64,000 nucleotides of DNA from Hyphomicrobiales bacterium. GTDB taxonomy: Bacteria; Pseudomonadota; Alphaproteobacteria; Rhizobiales; Beijerinckiaceae. The notes beneath the pieces are model-generated. The model saw only the letters and a program-made list of their open reading frames with translations, did no database searches and was not told the origin of the DNA. Made by a program: the position numbers and the translations under genes. Shown here piece after piece: positions 9,863-20,900 of the stretch (its first letter is position 1; each line of letters starts with the position of its first letter). Location of the stretch: contig JAGXAM010000002.1 of the NCBI GenBank assembly GCA_019075905.1, forward strand, positions 1-64,000, read 5' to 3'.

Positions 9863-10717
9863 ATGTCTGGAAAAAATAGAATGGTGAAGTTCGCGGCGCT
9901 GGCCGTTCTCATGGGGTTGCCATCACTGGCGATGGCCGCCGGACCGATCGGCCATGCCGTACCGGGACAGATCGGCTTTATTCCTGCCGACACCTCGCTG
10001 GCCCATGACATCCACCTCTTCCACAATGACTTGCTACTGCCAATTATCACAGTGATCTGTCTGTTTGTGCTGGCGCTTCTGGTCTATGTCAGTGTCCGGT
10101 TCAACGAAAAGAGCAACCCTGTTCCCTCGCGCACCACGCACAACACCATGCTGGAAATGGCCTGGACGGTGATCCCGATCCTGATTCTTGTGGTCATTGC
10201 TGTGCCGTCCTTCAAGCTCCTGACCAACCAGTTGACCCTGCCCAAGCCCGACGTCACCATCAAGGTCACCGGGCACCAATGGTATTGGTCCTATGCCTAT
10301 CCCAAGGGCCAGGGCGACTTCTCGTTTGATTCGATGCTTATTCCCTCCAACAAGATCGACAAGGCCAAGGGGCAATTGCGGCTTTTGTCGGTTGATAACC
10401 CTGCAGTCGTGCCGGTCGGCAAGAACATTGTCGTCCAGGTCACCGGCGCCGACGTGATCCATTCCTTCACCGTGCCGTCCTTTGGCGTGCGTATCGACGC
10501 CATCCCGGGCCGCCTGAACGAAGCCTGGTTCAAAGCCGATCATACTGGCACTTTCTACGGTGAATGCTCGAATATCTGCGGCCAGAACCACGCCTATATG
10601 CCGATTGAATTTAAGGTCGTGAGCCAGGCCGATTACGCGGCATGGCTGCTCACTGCCAAGAAGCAGTTTGCCATGGCTGGCTCCAGCCCCGTGCAGGTGG
10701 CGACAGCCGCGCACTGA
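9863..10717 (+). CDS. coxB: Cytochrome c oxidase subunit II
   Basis: A 284-residue membrane-anchored subunit that takes electrons from cytochrome c at the CuA centre. A signal peptide runs to about residue 25 (PSLAMAAG), then two transmembrane helices (near 55-80 and 97-120) separated by FNEKSNP. The periplasmic cupredoxin domain has GHQWYWSY near 137, DVIHSFTVPSFGVRIDAIPG with the first CuA His, and GECSNICGQNHAYMP carrying both CuA Cys, the Glu, the second His and the Met. GGAGAG seven bases upstream supports the ATG at 9863. First gene of the oxidase operon. Confidence 0.97.
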   Translation: MSGKNRMVKFAALAVLMGLPSLAMAAGPIGHAVPGQIGFIPADTSLAHDIHLFHNDLLLPIITVICLFVLALLVYVSVRFNEKSNPVPSRTTHNTMLEMAWTVIPILILVVIAVPSFKLLTNQLTLPKPDVTIKVTGHQWYWSYAYPKGQGDFSFDSMLIPSNKIDKAKGQLRLLSVDNPAVVPVGKNIVVQVTGADVIHSFTVPSFGVRIDAIPGRLNEAWFKADHTGTFYGECSNICGQNHAYMPIEFKVVSQADYAAWLLTAKKQFAMAGSSPVQVATAAH

Positions 10718-10759
10718 GACCAAGCTCCTGACCAACATTACGCTGATAATGAGGATTGA

Positions 10760-12430
<1,671 letters not shown>

Positions 12431-12436
12431 CAATGC

Positions 12437-12461
12437 GGTGCCGGGCGTCAAACCCGGCACC
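12437..12461 (+). promoter_or_regulatory. Hairpin between ctaD and ctaB
   Basis: A perfect 9-bp GC-rich stem, GGTGCCGGG (12437-12445) with CCCGGCACC (12453-12461), closes a 7-nt loop. It begins seven bases after the ctaD stop and has no T tract. It is unlikely to be a full intrinsic terminator; mRNA 3'-end protection or partial attenuation that lowers assembly-gene expression relative to coxB-ctaD is a plausible role (inference). Confidence 0.5.
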
Positions 12462-12493
12462 CGCTCCCTTGCGTTAATTCGAGGTCAGATCAC

Positions 12494-13423
12494 GTGAGTT
12501 ATGTTACCGGTGCTCATATCGAATGGACGGGTTCGGAAGCGACCCCAGGCGATTATCTTGCGCTGCTGAAGCCGCGCGTCATGTCGCTGGTGGTGTTCAC
12601 GGCCCTGGCCGGCCTGTTGATGGCACCGGGCCCGGTTAACCCGCTGGTCGGTTTCATGTCGCTGGTGCTCATCGCTGTGGGCGCCGGCGCCTCCGGCGCG
12701 CTCAACATGTGGGTCGACAGCGACATTGACGCTGTCATGACCCGCACCATGAACCGGCCGATTCCGGCTGGCAAGATCTCGCGCGCTCAGGCGCTGGCCT
12801 TCGGCCTGACGCTTTCGGTCTTCTCGGTGGCGCTGCTCGGCATCGTCGCCAATCTGGCCGCAGCGGCGCTGCTGGCCTTCACGATTTTCTTCTATGTCGT
12901 GATCTATTCGATGTGGCTGAAGCGCCTGACGCCGCAGAATATCGTCATTGGCGGTGCTGCCGGCGCCTTCCCGCCCATGGTCGGCTATGTCGCCGCCTCG
13001 GGCCATGTCAGCCTTGCCTCCTTTGTGCTTTTCGCCATTATTTTCCTGTGGACGCCGCCGCATTTCTGGGCGCTTGCGCTGCTGAAATCGGAAGATTACG
13101 CCAAGGCCGGCATTCCCATGATGCCGAATGCCAAGGGCGCGGATCGCACCCGGCTGGAAATTCTGCTCTATACGCTGCTGCTGGTACCGGTCGCCATCGT
13201 GCCCTGGCTGATCGGTGCGGCATCGGTGACCTATGGCGTCATCGCCATACTGGCCGGCGCCCTCATGCTGATCGCGGCGCTGCGGGTCTACAAGCTGCGC
13301 CAGGGCGCCGAGGCCGACCTTGCCGCCAAGCAATTGTTTGCCTTCTCCATTCTTTACCTGTCCCTGCTGTTTGCCGAATTCATCGCCGAACATGGCCTGG
13401 GGCTGGCATCGGGCCTGTTGTAA
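12494..13423 (+). CDS. ctaB: Protoheme IX farnesyltransferase (haem O synthase)
   Basis: A 309-residue UbiA-family prenyltransferase that farnesylates haem B to haem O, the precursor of haem A for the aa3 oxidase. The metal-diphosphate motif is in [19 protein letters not shown] near residue 73. The second conserved block is [19 protein letters not shown] and the third is [14 protein letters not shown]. Eight to nine hydrophobic helices are visible. Translation starts at GTG (12494) with GAGGT eight bases upstream. It sits inside the cox operon, as in many alphaproteobacteria. Confidence 0.96.
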   Translation: MSYVTGAHIEWTGSEATPGDYLALLKPRVMSLVVFTALAGLLMAPGPVNPLVGFMSLVLIAVGAGASGALNMWVDSDIDAVMTRTMNRPIPAGKISRAQALAFGLTLSVFSVALLGIVANLAAAALLAFTIFFYVVIYSMWLKRLTPQNIVIGGAAGAFPPMVGYVAASGHVSLASFVLFAIIFLWTPPHFWALALLKSEDYAKAGIPMMPNAKGADRTRLEILLYTLLLVPVAIVPWLIGAASVTYGVIAILAGALMLIAALRVYKLRQGAEADLAAKQLFAFSILYLSLLFAEFIAEHGLGLASGLL

Positions 13424-13448
13424 CAGGCTGTTTCGAAAGGTTGCGTCC

Positions 13449-13628
13449 ATGGATCAGAATGACAGCGGAACTTCAGCCCAGGGCGGCATCGTGCTGACGC
13501 CGGCGCAATTGCGCAGCCGCAAGGCCCGCAGCATTGCCATCGGCTGCGCCGTCGGCGCTCTGGTCATCTTCTTTTACGCCCTGACCATCATCAAGCTCGG
13601 ACCGCACGCCTTGGATGGAGGCTGGTAA
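13449..13628 (+). CDS. CoxF-like small membrane protein of the oxidase operon
   Basis: A 59-residue protein with a charged N-terminus (LRSRKARSIAIGC) and one transmembrane helix (about 31-50), ending KLGPHALDGGW. AAAGG lies eight bases upstream of the ATG. Small single-helix proteins of this kind, often annotated CoxF or cytochrome c oxidase assembly factor, are commonly found between ctaB and ctaG. Its stop overlaps the ctaG start (TAATG), implying translational coupling. Function is inferred from position only. Confidence 0.8.
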   Translation: MDQNDSGTSAQGGIVLTPAQLRSRKARSIAIGCAVGALVIFFYALTIIKLGPHALDGGW

Positions 13629-14176
13629 TGAACCAGCGAGCGCTCACCAACAAGTCTCTCGGCATTATCATTGCAACCGTGTTTGTCGGCATGATCGGCA
13701 TGGCCTATGCAGCCGTCCCGCTGTACCGGATGTTTTGCGGAGCGACCGGCTACAATGGCACGGTGACGCAAGCCGATGGCTCGCCCCACCCGCTCGGCCA
13801 GCGCATGATGCACGTGACCTTCGACGCCAACGTCGGGCCGGGCCTCGACTGGAGCTTTGCGCCGGAGACCGCATCGGTTGAAGTGCGCACCGGTCAGGTC
13901 AAGACCGTTTATTACAAGTTCACCAACAATTCCGACCGCACCGAAACCGCCCGGGCTGTTGACAATGTTGCGCCCCTGCGTGCCGGGCAATATGCCGTCA
14001 AGATTCAATGCTTCTGCGATACGTTTCACACATTGAAGCCGCACCAGACCGTCGAACTGCCGGTCGTGTTCTATTTGAGCCGCAGGCTGGAGGCTTCGCG
14101 AGAAATGCAGGGTGTCAAGGCCGTGACATTCTCCTATACCTTGTATGAAAACAAGGGGCGGGCGCTGAACGGTTGA
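13628..14176 (+). CDS. ctaG: Cytochrome c oxidase assembly protein CtaG (Cox11 family)
   Basis: A 182-residue copper chaperone that delivers CuB to subunit I. One N-terminal transmembrane helix leads into AAVPLYRMFCGATGYNGT, the signature linker with its conserved Cys. A periplasmic beta domain follows, with the copper-binding pair in QCFCDTF near residue 128. The family motif is CFCF; here the second Phe is replaced by Asp while both Cys remain. The start overlaps the stop of the preceding small gene by one base. Confidence 0.95.
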   Translation: MNQRALTNKSLGIIIATVFVGMIGMAYAAVPLYRMFCGATGYNGTVTQADGSPHPLGQRMMHVTFDANVGPGLDWSFAPETASVEVRTGQVKTVYYKFTNNSDRTETARAVDNVAPLRAGQYAVKIQCFCDTFHTLKPHQTVELPVVFYLSRRLEASREMQGVKAVTFSYTLYENKGRALNG

Positions 14177-14244
14177 TGCAATGGGATGAGTTTGTCCGGC
14201 GACAAAGCCACGGCGGGGCAGACTGGAATTTTGGAGAGAGTTGA

Positions 14245-15114
14245 ATGTCAGACGCGCATGCCAAACCAAATCACGATTATCACCTGGTCAACCCCAGCCC
14301 ATGGCCGCTCGTGGGTTCGCTGGCGGCCTTTGTCACGGCTGTCGGCCTCATCACCACTATGCACGGGATGCATATCGCCGGTGTGAAGCTCGGGCCGTTC
14401 CTGTTTGGCGCCGGCTTTCTTGGCATTCTCTACACCATGGCCTCATGGTGGCGCGATGTGATCCATGAAGCCAATGATCTTGGTGATCACACCCGCGTGG
14501 TGCAGATCAGCCATCGCTATGGCATGATCCTGTTCATCATCTCGGAAGTCATGTTCTTTGTCGCCTGGTTCTGGGCCTTCTTCCATTCAAGCCTGTTTCC
14601 CGGCGCCACCATCCAATATGCCCGTGATGCCTTCACCCATGGCGTCTGGCCGCCCAAGGGCACGGTTGCGATTGATCCGTGGGATCTGCCGCTTCTCAAC
14701 ACGCTGCTGCTGCTGACCTCCGGCACCACGGTCACCTGGGCGCACCACGCGCTGCTGCACAATGATCGCAAGGGCCTGAAGCAGGGTCTGGCGCTGACCA
14801 TCATTCTTGGCATGTTGTTCACCACCTGCCAGGCCTATGAATATATTCACGCGCCCTTCTCCTTCGCCCATTCGATCTATGGTGCGACATTCTTCATGGC
14901 GACCGGCTTCCATGGCTTCCATGTCATCGTCGGCACCATTTTCCTGCTGGTGTGCCTATTCCGTGCCAATGCTGGGCAATTTACCCCCAAGCAGCATCTC
15001 GGCTTCGAGTTCGCGGCGTGGTACTGGCACTTCGTTGACGTTGTCTGGCTGTTCCTGTTTTCCTGCATTTACGTGTGGGGTTCGTGGGGCGCGGTCATCG
15101 AGCACGCGCACTGA
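14245..15114 (+). CDS. ctaE: Cytochrome c oxidase subunit III
   Basis: A 289-residue polytopic membrane subunit with seven predicted helices. Recognisable blocks are HDYHLVNPSPWPLVGSLAAF at the N-terminus, WWRDVIHE near 73, SEVMFFVAWFWAFFHSSL near 101-118, GTTVTWAHHALLH, ATGFHGFHVIVGTIFL and the C-terminal WYWHFVDVVWLFLF. A GGAGAGAG site precedes the ATG. Last structural gene of the operon; a clear terminator follows within 25 bp. Confidence 0.97.
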   Translation: MSDAHAKPNHDYHLVNPSPWPLVGSLAAFVTAVGLITTMHGMHIAGVKLGPFLFGAGFLGILYTMASWWRDVIHEANDLGDHTRVVQISHRYGMILFIISEVMFFVAWFWAFFHSSLFPGATIQYARDAFTHGVWPPKGTVAIDPWDLPLLNTLLLLTSGTTVTWAHHALLHNDRKGLKQGLALTIILGMLFTTCQAYEYIHAPFSFAHSIYGATFFMATGFHGFHVIVGTIFLLVCLFRANAGQFTPKQHLGFEFAAWYWHFVDVVWLFLFSCIYVWGSWGAVIEHAH

Positions 15115-15135
15115 TCCTTGAGCAAGAAAATGCTG

Positions 15136-15166
15136 AAAAAGGGCGGCTGCGGTCGCCCTTTTTTTT
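15136..15166 (+). terminator. Intrinsic terminator of the cox operon
   Basis: A stem GGGCG (15141-15145)/CGCCC (15154-15158), extended by A-T pairs to A5GGGCG against CGCCCT5, with an 8-nt loop and a run of eight T. It lies about 22 bp after the ctaE stop. It would end cox transcription just before purD. Confidence 0.88.
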
Positions 15167-15186
15167 GATGTGCGGGGAGAAATGGC

Positions 15187-16449
15187 ATGCAGGTTTTGTT
15201 GATCGGATCAGGCGGGCGCGAACATGCCCTGGCCATGGCCCTGAGCAAAAGCCCGCACCTTGCCCGGCTTTTTGCCGCGCCCGGCAATCCCGGCATGGCC
15301 GCGCTGGCTGAATGCGTCGCGCTCGATGTCGCCGATCACGCCGCCGTCTCGGCTTTCTGCCGCAAGCAGGGCATTGATCTCGTCGTCATCGGCCCGGAAG
15401 TGCCATTGGTCGCCGGGCTCGTAGATGTTCTGGTAGTACAGGGCATTGCCTGCTTTGGCCCGAGCAAGGCAGCCGCCCGGCTCGAAGGCTCGAAAGGCTT
15501 CACCAAGCGCATCTGCAACGCCGCAGGCATTCCCACGGCGCAATATGACGCCTGCGACCAGCTTGCCCCGGCGCTGGACGCTCTGGCACGGCGCGGCGCG
15601 CCGCTAGTGGTCAAGGCTGACGGCCTCGCCGCCGGCAAGGGCGTGGTCGTGGCGGAAACCGCAGCCGAAGCCGAAGCCGCGCTGCGCGCCATCTTTACCG
15701 GCCCCGGCGCCAGCGTCGTCCTCGAAGAAAAGCTCGAAGGCGAGGAAGTGTCGTTCTTCGCCCTGTGCGATGGCCATAACGCGCTGTATTTCGGCTCGGC
15801 GCAGGATCACAAGCGCATCGGTGAGGGCGATACCGGCCCCAACACTGGCGGCATGGGCGCCTATGCGCCTGCGCCGCGCATGACGCCGGAGCTGGTTGAA
15901 GAGGTCATGGCGCGCATCATCCGCCCGACCCTCGCCGAAATGAACCGGCGCGGCACCCCCTTTGCCGGCATGCTGTTTGCCGGCCTGATGCTCACCGCCG
16001 ATGGCCCGAAGCTGATCGAATTCAACACCCGTTTTGGCGATCCGGAAACACAGGTGCTGCTGCCGCTGCTGGAGGATGATCTCCTCGGCCTGCTCGATGC
16101 CAGCGCTCATGGCCGCCTGCCGGCGCAAAGCCCGGCCTTGAGCGGCGGCGTGGCGCTGACCGTGGTCCTGGCCGCCCGGGGCTATCCCGCGGCACCGCAG
16201 ACCGGCGGCGTCCTCACAGGCATCGAAGCAGCAGCAGCCCTGCCCGGCGTCATCATCACCCAGGCCGGCACCGCCATGAAGCAGGGTCATATTGTCGCAA
16301 CCGGCGGGCGCGTCCTCAACGTCACCGCGCTCGGCGCGACCTATGATGAAGCCGCCAGCCGGGCCTATGGCGCCCTCGCCACCCTCACCTATGCCGATGG
16401 CATCTGGCGGCGCGATATCGGCTGGCGCGTGCGCACCGCCGCGTCCTGA
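15187..16449 (+). CDS. purD: Phosphoribosylamine-glycine ligase
   Basis: A 420-residue ATP-grasp enzyme that joins glycine to 5-phosphoribosylamine in the second step of purine synthesis. The N-domain starts with VLLIGSGGREHALA. The ATP-grasp part has PLVVKADGLAAGKGVVVA near residue 141, LEEKLEGEEVSFFAL, the signature DHKRIGEGDTGPNTGGMGAY near 214 and EFNTRFGDPETQVLLP with metal ligands. Length matches the stand-alone bacterial enzyme. GGGGAGA is the ribosome site. It lies directly after the cox terminator and probably has its own promoter. Confidence 0.97.
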   Translation: MQVLLIGSGGREHALAMALSKSPHLARLFAAPGNPGMAALAECVALDVADHAAVSAFCRKQGIDLVVIGPEVPLVAGLVDVLVVQGIACFGPSKAAARLEGSKGFTKRICNAAGIPTAQYDACDQLAPALDALARRGAPLVVKADGLAAGKGVVVAETAAEAEAALRAIFTGPGASVVLEEKLEGEEVSFFALCDGHNALYFGSAQDHKRIGEGDTGPNTGGMGAYAPAPRMTPELVEEVMARIIRPTLAEMNRRGTPFAGMLFAGLMLTADGPKLIEFNTRFGDPETQVLLPLLEDDLLGLLDASAHGRLPAQSPALSGGVALTVVLAARGYPAAPQTGGVLTGIEAAAALPGVIITQAGTAMKQGHIVATGGRVLNVTALGATYDEAASRAYGALATLTYADGIWRRDIGWRVRTAAS

Positions 16450-16572
16450 CAAAATCGCTGGCAAATCCGGCAAACCGGCCTATTTATCCTATTGAGGTGT
16501 CGCCTGCGGCCAGTCATGACACTGCAGGCTCCAGCACAGGGCGCGACAGCCAGGAATGTCGCGAAGCAAGGC

Positions 16573-17949
16573 ATGAGTGATCAGGAAGCGAACCGCCTGT
16601 CGGCGCGGGCGACGCGCTATTTTCGTGTGGGCGCCAATCTTGGCGGGGTTGCGGCGCGCATGGCCGGGGCCCGCATCATCGGCAGCACCGACGCCCGTGC
16701 GGGCAATGCGGCCGCCCTCACGCAGGCGCTGGGGGGCCTCAAGGGGCCGCTGATGAAGGTCGCGCAATTGCTCTCGACCATTCCCGATGCCCTGCCGCCG
16801 GAATATGCCGAGGAACTCGCCAAATTGCAGTCGGAAGCGCCGCCGATGGGCGCCGCCTTCGTCAAGCGCCGGATGATAGCCGAATTGGGTGCCAGCTGGC
16901 AGACGCGCTTTGCCGCCTTTGACCTTAAACCGGTCGCCGCCGCCTCGCTTGGCCAGGTGCATCGCGCCACCACCCTTGAAGGCGCGCCCGTGGCGGTCAA
17001 GCTGCAATATCCGGACATGGCTTCGGCAGTCGAGGCTGATCTCGCGCAGCTGGAAATCCTGTTTGCGCTGCAACGCCAGATGGATGGCTCGATCGACACC
17101 CGCCAGATCCTCAAGGAGATCGCCGAGCGGGTCCGCGAGGAGCTGGATTACCGCCGCGAGGCCCAACACGCCCGGCTCTACAGCCTCATTCTGGCGGGCA
17201 ATCGCCATGTCCGCGTTCCCGCTTTGCACGAGGACCTTTCGACCCGGCGCCTGCTGACGCTGGGCTGGCTGCAGGGCAACCGGCTGCTGACCTACAAGCA
17301 AGCCCCGCAGGAGCATCGCAACACGATCGCCCGCGCCATGTTCGAGGCCTGGTGGTCACCAATGCTGCGGGCCGGTATCATCCATGGCGATCCGCACCTT
17401 GGCAATTACACGGTGTTTGAAGAAGATGGCGCCCCGCAGGGCATCAACCTGCTGGATTATGGCTGCGTGCGGATTTTCCCACCCTCCTTTGTCGGCGGCG
17501 TCATCGATCTTTATGGCGGGCTGCGCGACAATGACGAGGCCCGCATCGTCCATGCCTATGAGACCTGGGGCTTCAAGGGCCTGAAACGAGACCTGATCGA
17601 GGTGCTCAACATCTGGGCCCGCTTCATTTACGGCCCGGTATTCGATGATCGCGAGCGCACCATCGCCGATGGCGTCAAGCCGGGCGAATATGGCCGCAAG
17701 GAAGCCTATCAGGTGCATCAGGAACTCAAGCGCAAGGGGCCGGTGACGATCCCGCGCGAATTCGTATTCATGGACCGCGCTGCCATCGGCGTTGGCGGCG
17801 TCCTGCTGCATCTCGATGCAAGGCTGAATTTCAGCGCCCTGTTTCGCCAGTTCATCGAAGGCTTTGGCGTGGACGCGCTCGCAGCGCGCCAGACCGGCCT
17901 GCTCGGCGCGGTCGGGCTGGAGCCATCCGCGCCCGGTGACGCCCGCTAG
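16573..17949 (+). CDS. ABC1/UbiB-family atypical kinase (AarF domain protein)
   Basis: A 458-residue soluble member of the ABC1/ADCK/UbiB family. The ABC1 signature helix carries LKGPLMKVAQLLSTIPDALPPEYAEELAKLQSEAPP near residues 57-90 (KxGQ-like segment altered to KVAQ). Kinase-like motifs are PVAVKLQYPD (VAVK lysine), HGDPHLGNY (catalytic-loop equivalent) and LLDYGCVRIF (DFG equivalent as DYG). No C-terminal membrane helices are evident, unlike UbiB itself. I chose the ATG at 16573 because MSDQEANRLSARATRYFRVG matches the family N-terminus; 16516 is an alternative. Relatives act in ubiquinone biology, but the substrate here is unknown. It shares a CTAG stop with the convergent valS. Confidence 0.87.
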   Translation: MSDQEANRLSARATRYFRVGANLGGVAARMAGARIIGSTDARAGNAAALTQALGGLKGPLMKVAQLLSTIPDALPPEYAEELAKLQSEAPPMGAAFVKRRMIAELGASWQTRFAAFDLKPVAAASLGQVHRATTLEGAPVAVKLQYPDMASAVEADLAQLEILFALQRQMDGSIDTRQILKEIAERVREELDYRREAQHARLYSLILAGNRHVRVPALHEDLSTRRLLTLGWLQGNRLLTYKQAPQEHRNTIARAMFEAWWSPMLRAGIIHGDPHLGNYTVFEEDGAPQGINLLDYGCVRIFPPSFVGGVIDLYGGLRDNDEARIVHAYETWGFKGLKRDLIEVLNIWARFIYGPVFDDRERTIADGVKPGEYGRKEAYQVHQELKRKGPVTIPREFVFMDRAAIGVGGVLLHLDARLNFSALFRQFIEGFGVDALAARQTGLLGAVGLEPSAPGDAR

Positions 17950-20900
17950 AGCGCCGTCTCCACCCGCGCCAGCGCGGCCTTGAGCTTTTCCACCGCCCCC
18001 GACCAGGCGACCACCCGCTCGCGGTTTTCCTCGACGATCTCCTCGGGGGCGCGGGCGACAAAATCCTTGTTGCCGAGCTTGGCTTCGGTTTTGGCAATCT
18101 CGCCGTCGAGCCTGACAATTTCCTTTTTCAGCCGCGCCGCCTCATGGGCGAGGTCAATAATGCCGGCCAGCGGCAGCGCCACCACCGTGCCGCGCACCAG
18201 AAACTGCGCCGCCCCGGCTGGCGGGCTGGCGGCCGACTCCAGCCCGACGGTGCGCGCCATGCGTGCAAGGGTCTCCTGCCACTTGTGCGCCCGCGCCTGC
18301 AGGCCCGCATCGGCGCCCACCAGCACCACCGACATCTGGGCCGAGCCCGGCACATTCATTTCGCTGCGCAGCGAGCGGATTTCCGAAACGAGATCGACCA
18401 CCCAGCCGATTTCATCCTCGGCTGCGCCATTGTCGAGGCCATCGAGCCCCGGCCATGCCGCGAGCGCCAGCACCCCCTCGCCCGCAGGCTTGATGGACGC
18501 CCAGATTTCCTCGGTCAGGAAGGGCATGAACGGATGCAGCAGCTTGACGATCTCGCGCAGCAAGAACGCCGTTGTCGCACGCGTTTCCTCCCGGGCCACG
18601 CCATCGCCGCCCTGCAACACCGGCTTGGCGAGTTCGAGATACCAGTCGCAATAAACCCCCCAGACAAACTGATAGGCGGCATTGGCGGCATCGTTGAAGC
18701 GATAGGCCTCGATGGCGGCGGTAATCGCCTGCCGCGCCTTGCCGAGTTCGCCCAGCGCCCATTGATTGAGGCTTTCGCGCAGATGGCGCGGGTCAAAACC
18801 TTCGGGAACCAGCAAGGCCCCGTTCATTTCAGCAAAGCGTGCGGCATTCCAGAGCTTGGTCGCAAAATTGCGATAGCCCTCAACCCGCGACGTCGAAAGC
18901 TTGATGTCGCGCCCCTGTGCCGCCATGGCGCACAGGGTGAAGCGCAGGGCATCTGCCCCGAACCGGTCAACCAGCGCCAGCGGATCGATGACATTGCCCT
19001 TCGACTTCGACATTTTCGCGCCCTTCTCGTCGCGCACGAGGGCATGGATGTAAATGTCCTTGAAGGGCACTTCCTTCATGAAATGCAGGCCCATCATCAT
19101 CATCCGGGCGACCCAGAAGAAGATGATGTCAAAGCCGGTCACCAGCGTCGAGGTCGGGTAATAGCGCCTGACCTCCGGCGTATCATCCGGCCAGCCGAGG
19201 GTGGAGAACGGCCACAGGGCCGATGAGAACCAGGTATCGAGCACGTCGGGGTCGCGGTAAATCTTGCAACGCTGGTCACGCGGGTCACGCTTGCCCATGA
19301 ACTTCCCTTGATCGCCCACATGCGCATGTGCGCTGCCAAGTGCGCGAGCAGCGAACCACTGCTGATAAGTTACGACATCTACGCCCTCTCCATATTTCGC
19401 CTCAGCGTCAGCAATGGCCTGCTTCTCACTCGTCGCGGCGAAGACCTCGCCGTCCAAGCCATACCACACCGGGATCTGATGCCCCCACCAGAGCTGCCGT
19501 GAGACGCACCACGGCTGGATATTCTCCAGCCATTCAAAATACGTCTTTTCCCAATTCTTCGGAATAAAGCCGGTCTTGCCCTTGCGCACCGCATCAAGCG
19601 CCGGCTTCGCCAGGGTCTTGGCATCGACATACCATTGGACGGTGAGGTAGGGCTCTATAACCACGCCCGAGCGGTCGCCATGCGGCACCATATGAGAATG
19701 TGGCTCGACTTTGGCGAGCAAATTCAATTTATTAAACTGACTGACAATTTTTGTACGAGCCTCGAAGCGATCTAGTCCATCGAAGTTCCGAACCTCATCT
19801 AATTCGAGATCATCAATATTATTTTTGACATAAATTGGTTCGTTATCTTCGTCGGATCTATAGGATCCAAGCTTTGATATGACGCCATACGACCCACCAT
19901 ATATTTTAGAATATTCAGTATTCTCAAAGAAATCACTGTTCCCAGCTATATTAATTGCCGCCTTGCCATCCAGCACATTGATCTGCGCCAGACCATGCCG
20001 CTTGCCGACCTCGAAATCGTTGAAATCATGGGCCGGCGTGATCTTCACCGCGCCCGTGCCCTTTTCCGGATCGGCGTAATCATCGCCGATGATGGGAATG
20101 AGCCTTCCAACCAGCGGCAACTTCGCGCGCTTGCCGATGAGATGCTTCAGCTTTTCATTGTCGGGATGCACCGCGACGCCGGTATCGCCCAGCATCGTCT
20201 CGGGGCGCGTGGTCGCGACGGTAACGACTTCGCCGGTCGCGACACCCGCCTCGTCCACGATCGGATAATCGAAATAATACAAATGTCCGTTCGGATTTTT
20301 GGCCAGCACCCTCCCCAAAGCCGCCGCATCAAAGGCAATTTCAGCGCCCTCCTTGTCCTTTTTGCCGCGCTCCCACGCAAACGAGCCCTTGCATTCGACC
20401 TGCACGACCTCGAGATCGGAAATCGCCGTCTGAAAATGTGGGTCCCAGTTGACGAGGCGCTTGTCGCGGTAAATCAGCCCCTCATTGTAAAGCTGGACGA
20501 ACACCTTCATCACGGCGCGCTGCATCTGGCCCTGCTCGCCCTCCTGGCGATTGCCCATAGTGAAGCGCTCGCGCGACCAGTCGCAAGAGGCACCGAGCCG
20601 CTTGAGCTGGCCGATGATCGCGCCGCCGCTCTCCTCTTTCCAGCGCCAGACCTTTTCGAGAAAGGCCTCGCGCCCGAGCGCGCGCCGGTCAGGCTCTCCA
20701 CGCTCGGCCAATTGCCGCTCCACCACCATTTGCGTGGCAATGCCGGCATGGTCGGTGCCCGGCTGCCAGAGAACATCCTTGCCCCGCATGCGCTCGAAGC
20801 GGCACAAGATATCCTGCAAGGTATTGTTGAGCGCATGGCCCATATGCAGGTTGCCGGTGACATTGGGCGGCGGGATGACGATGGTGAAAGTCTTCGCGTC

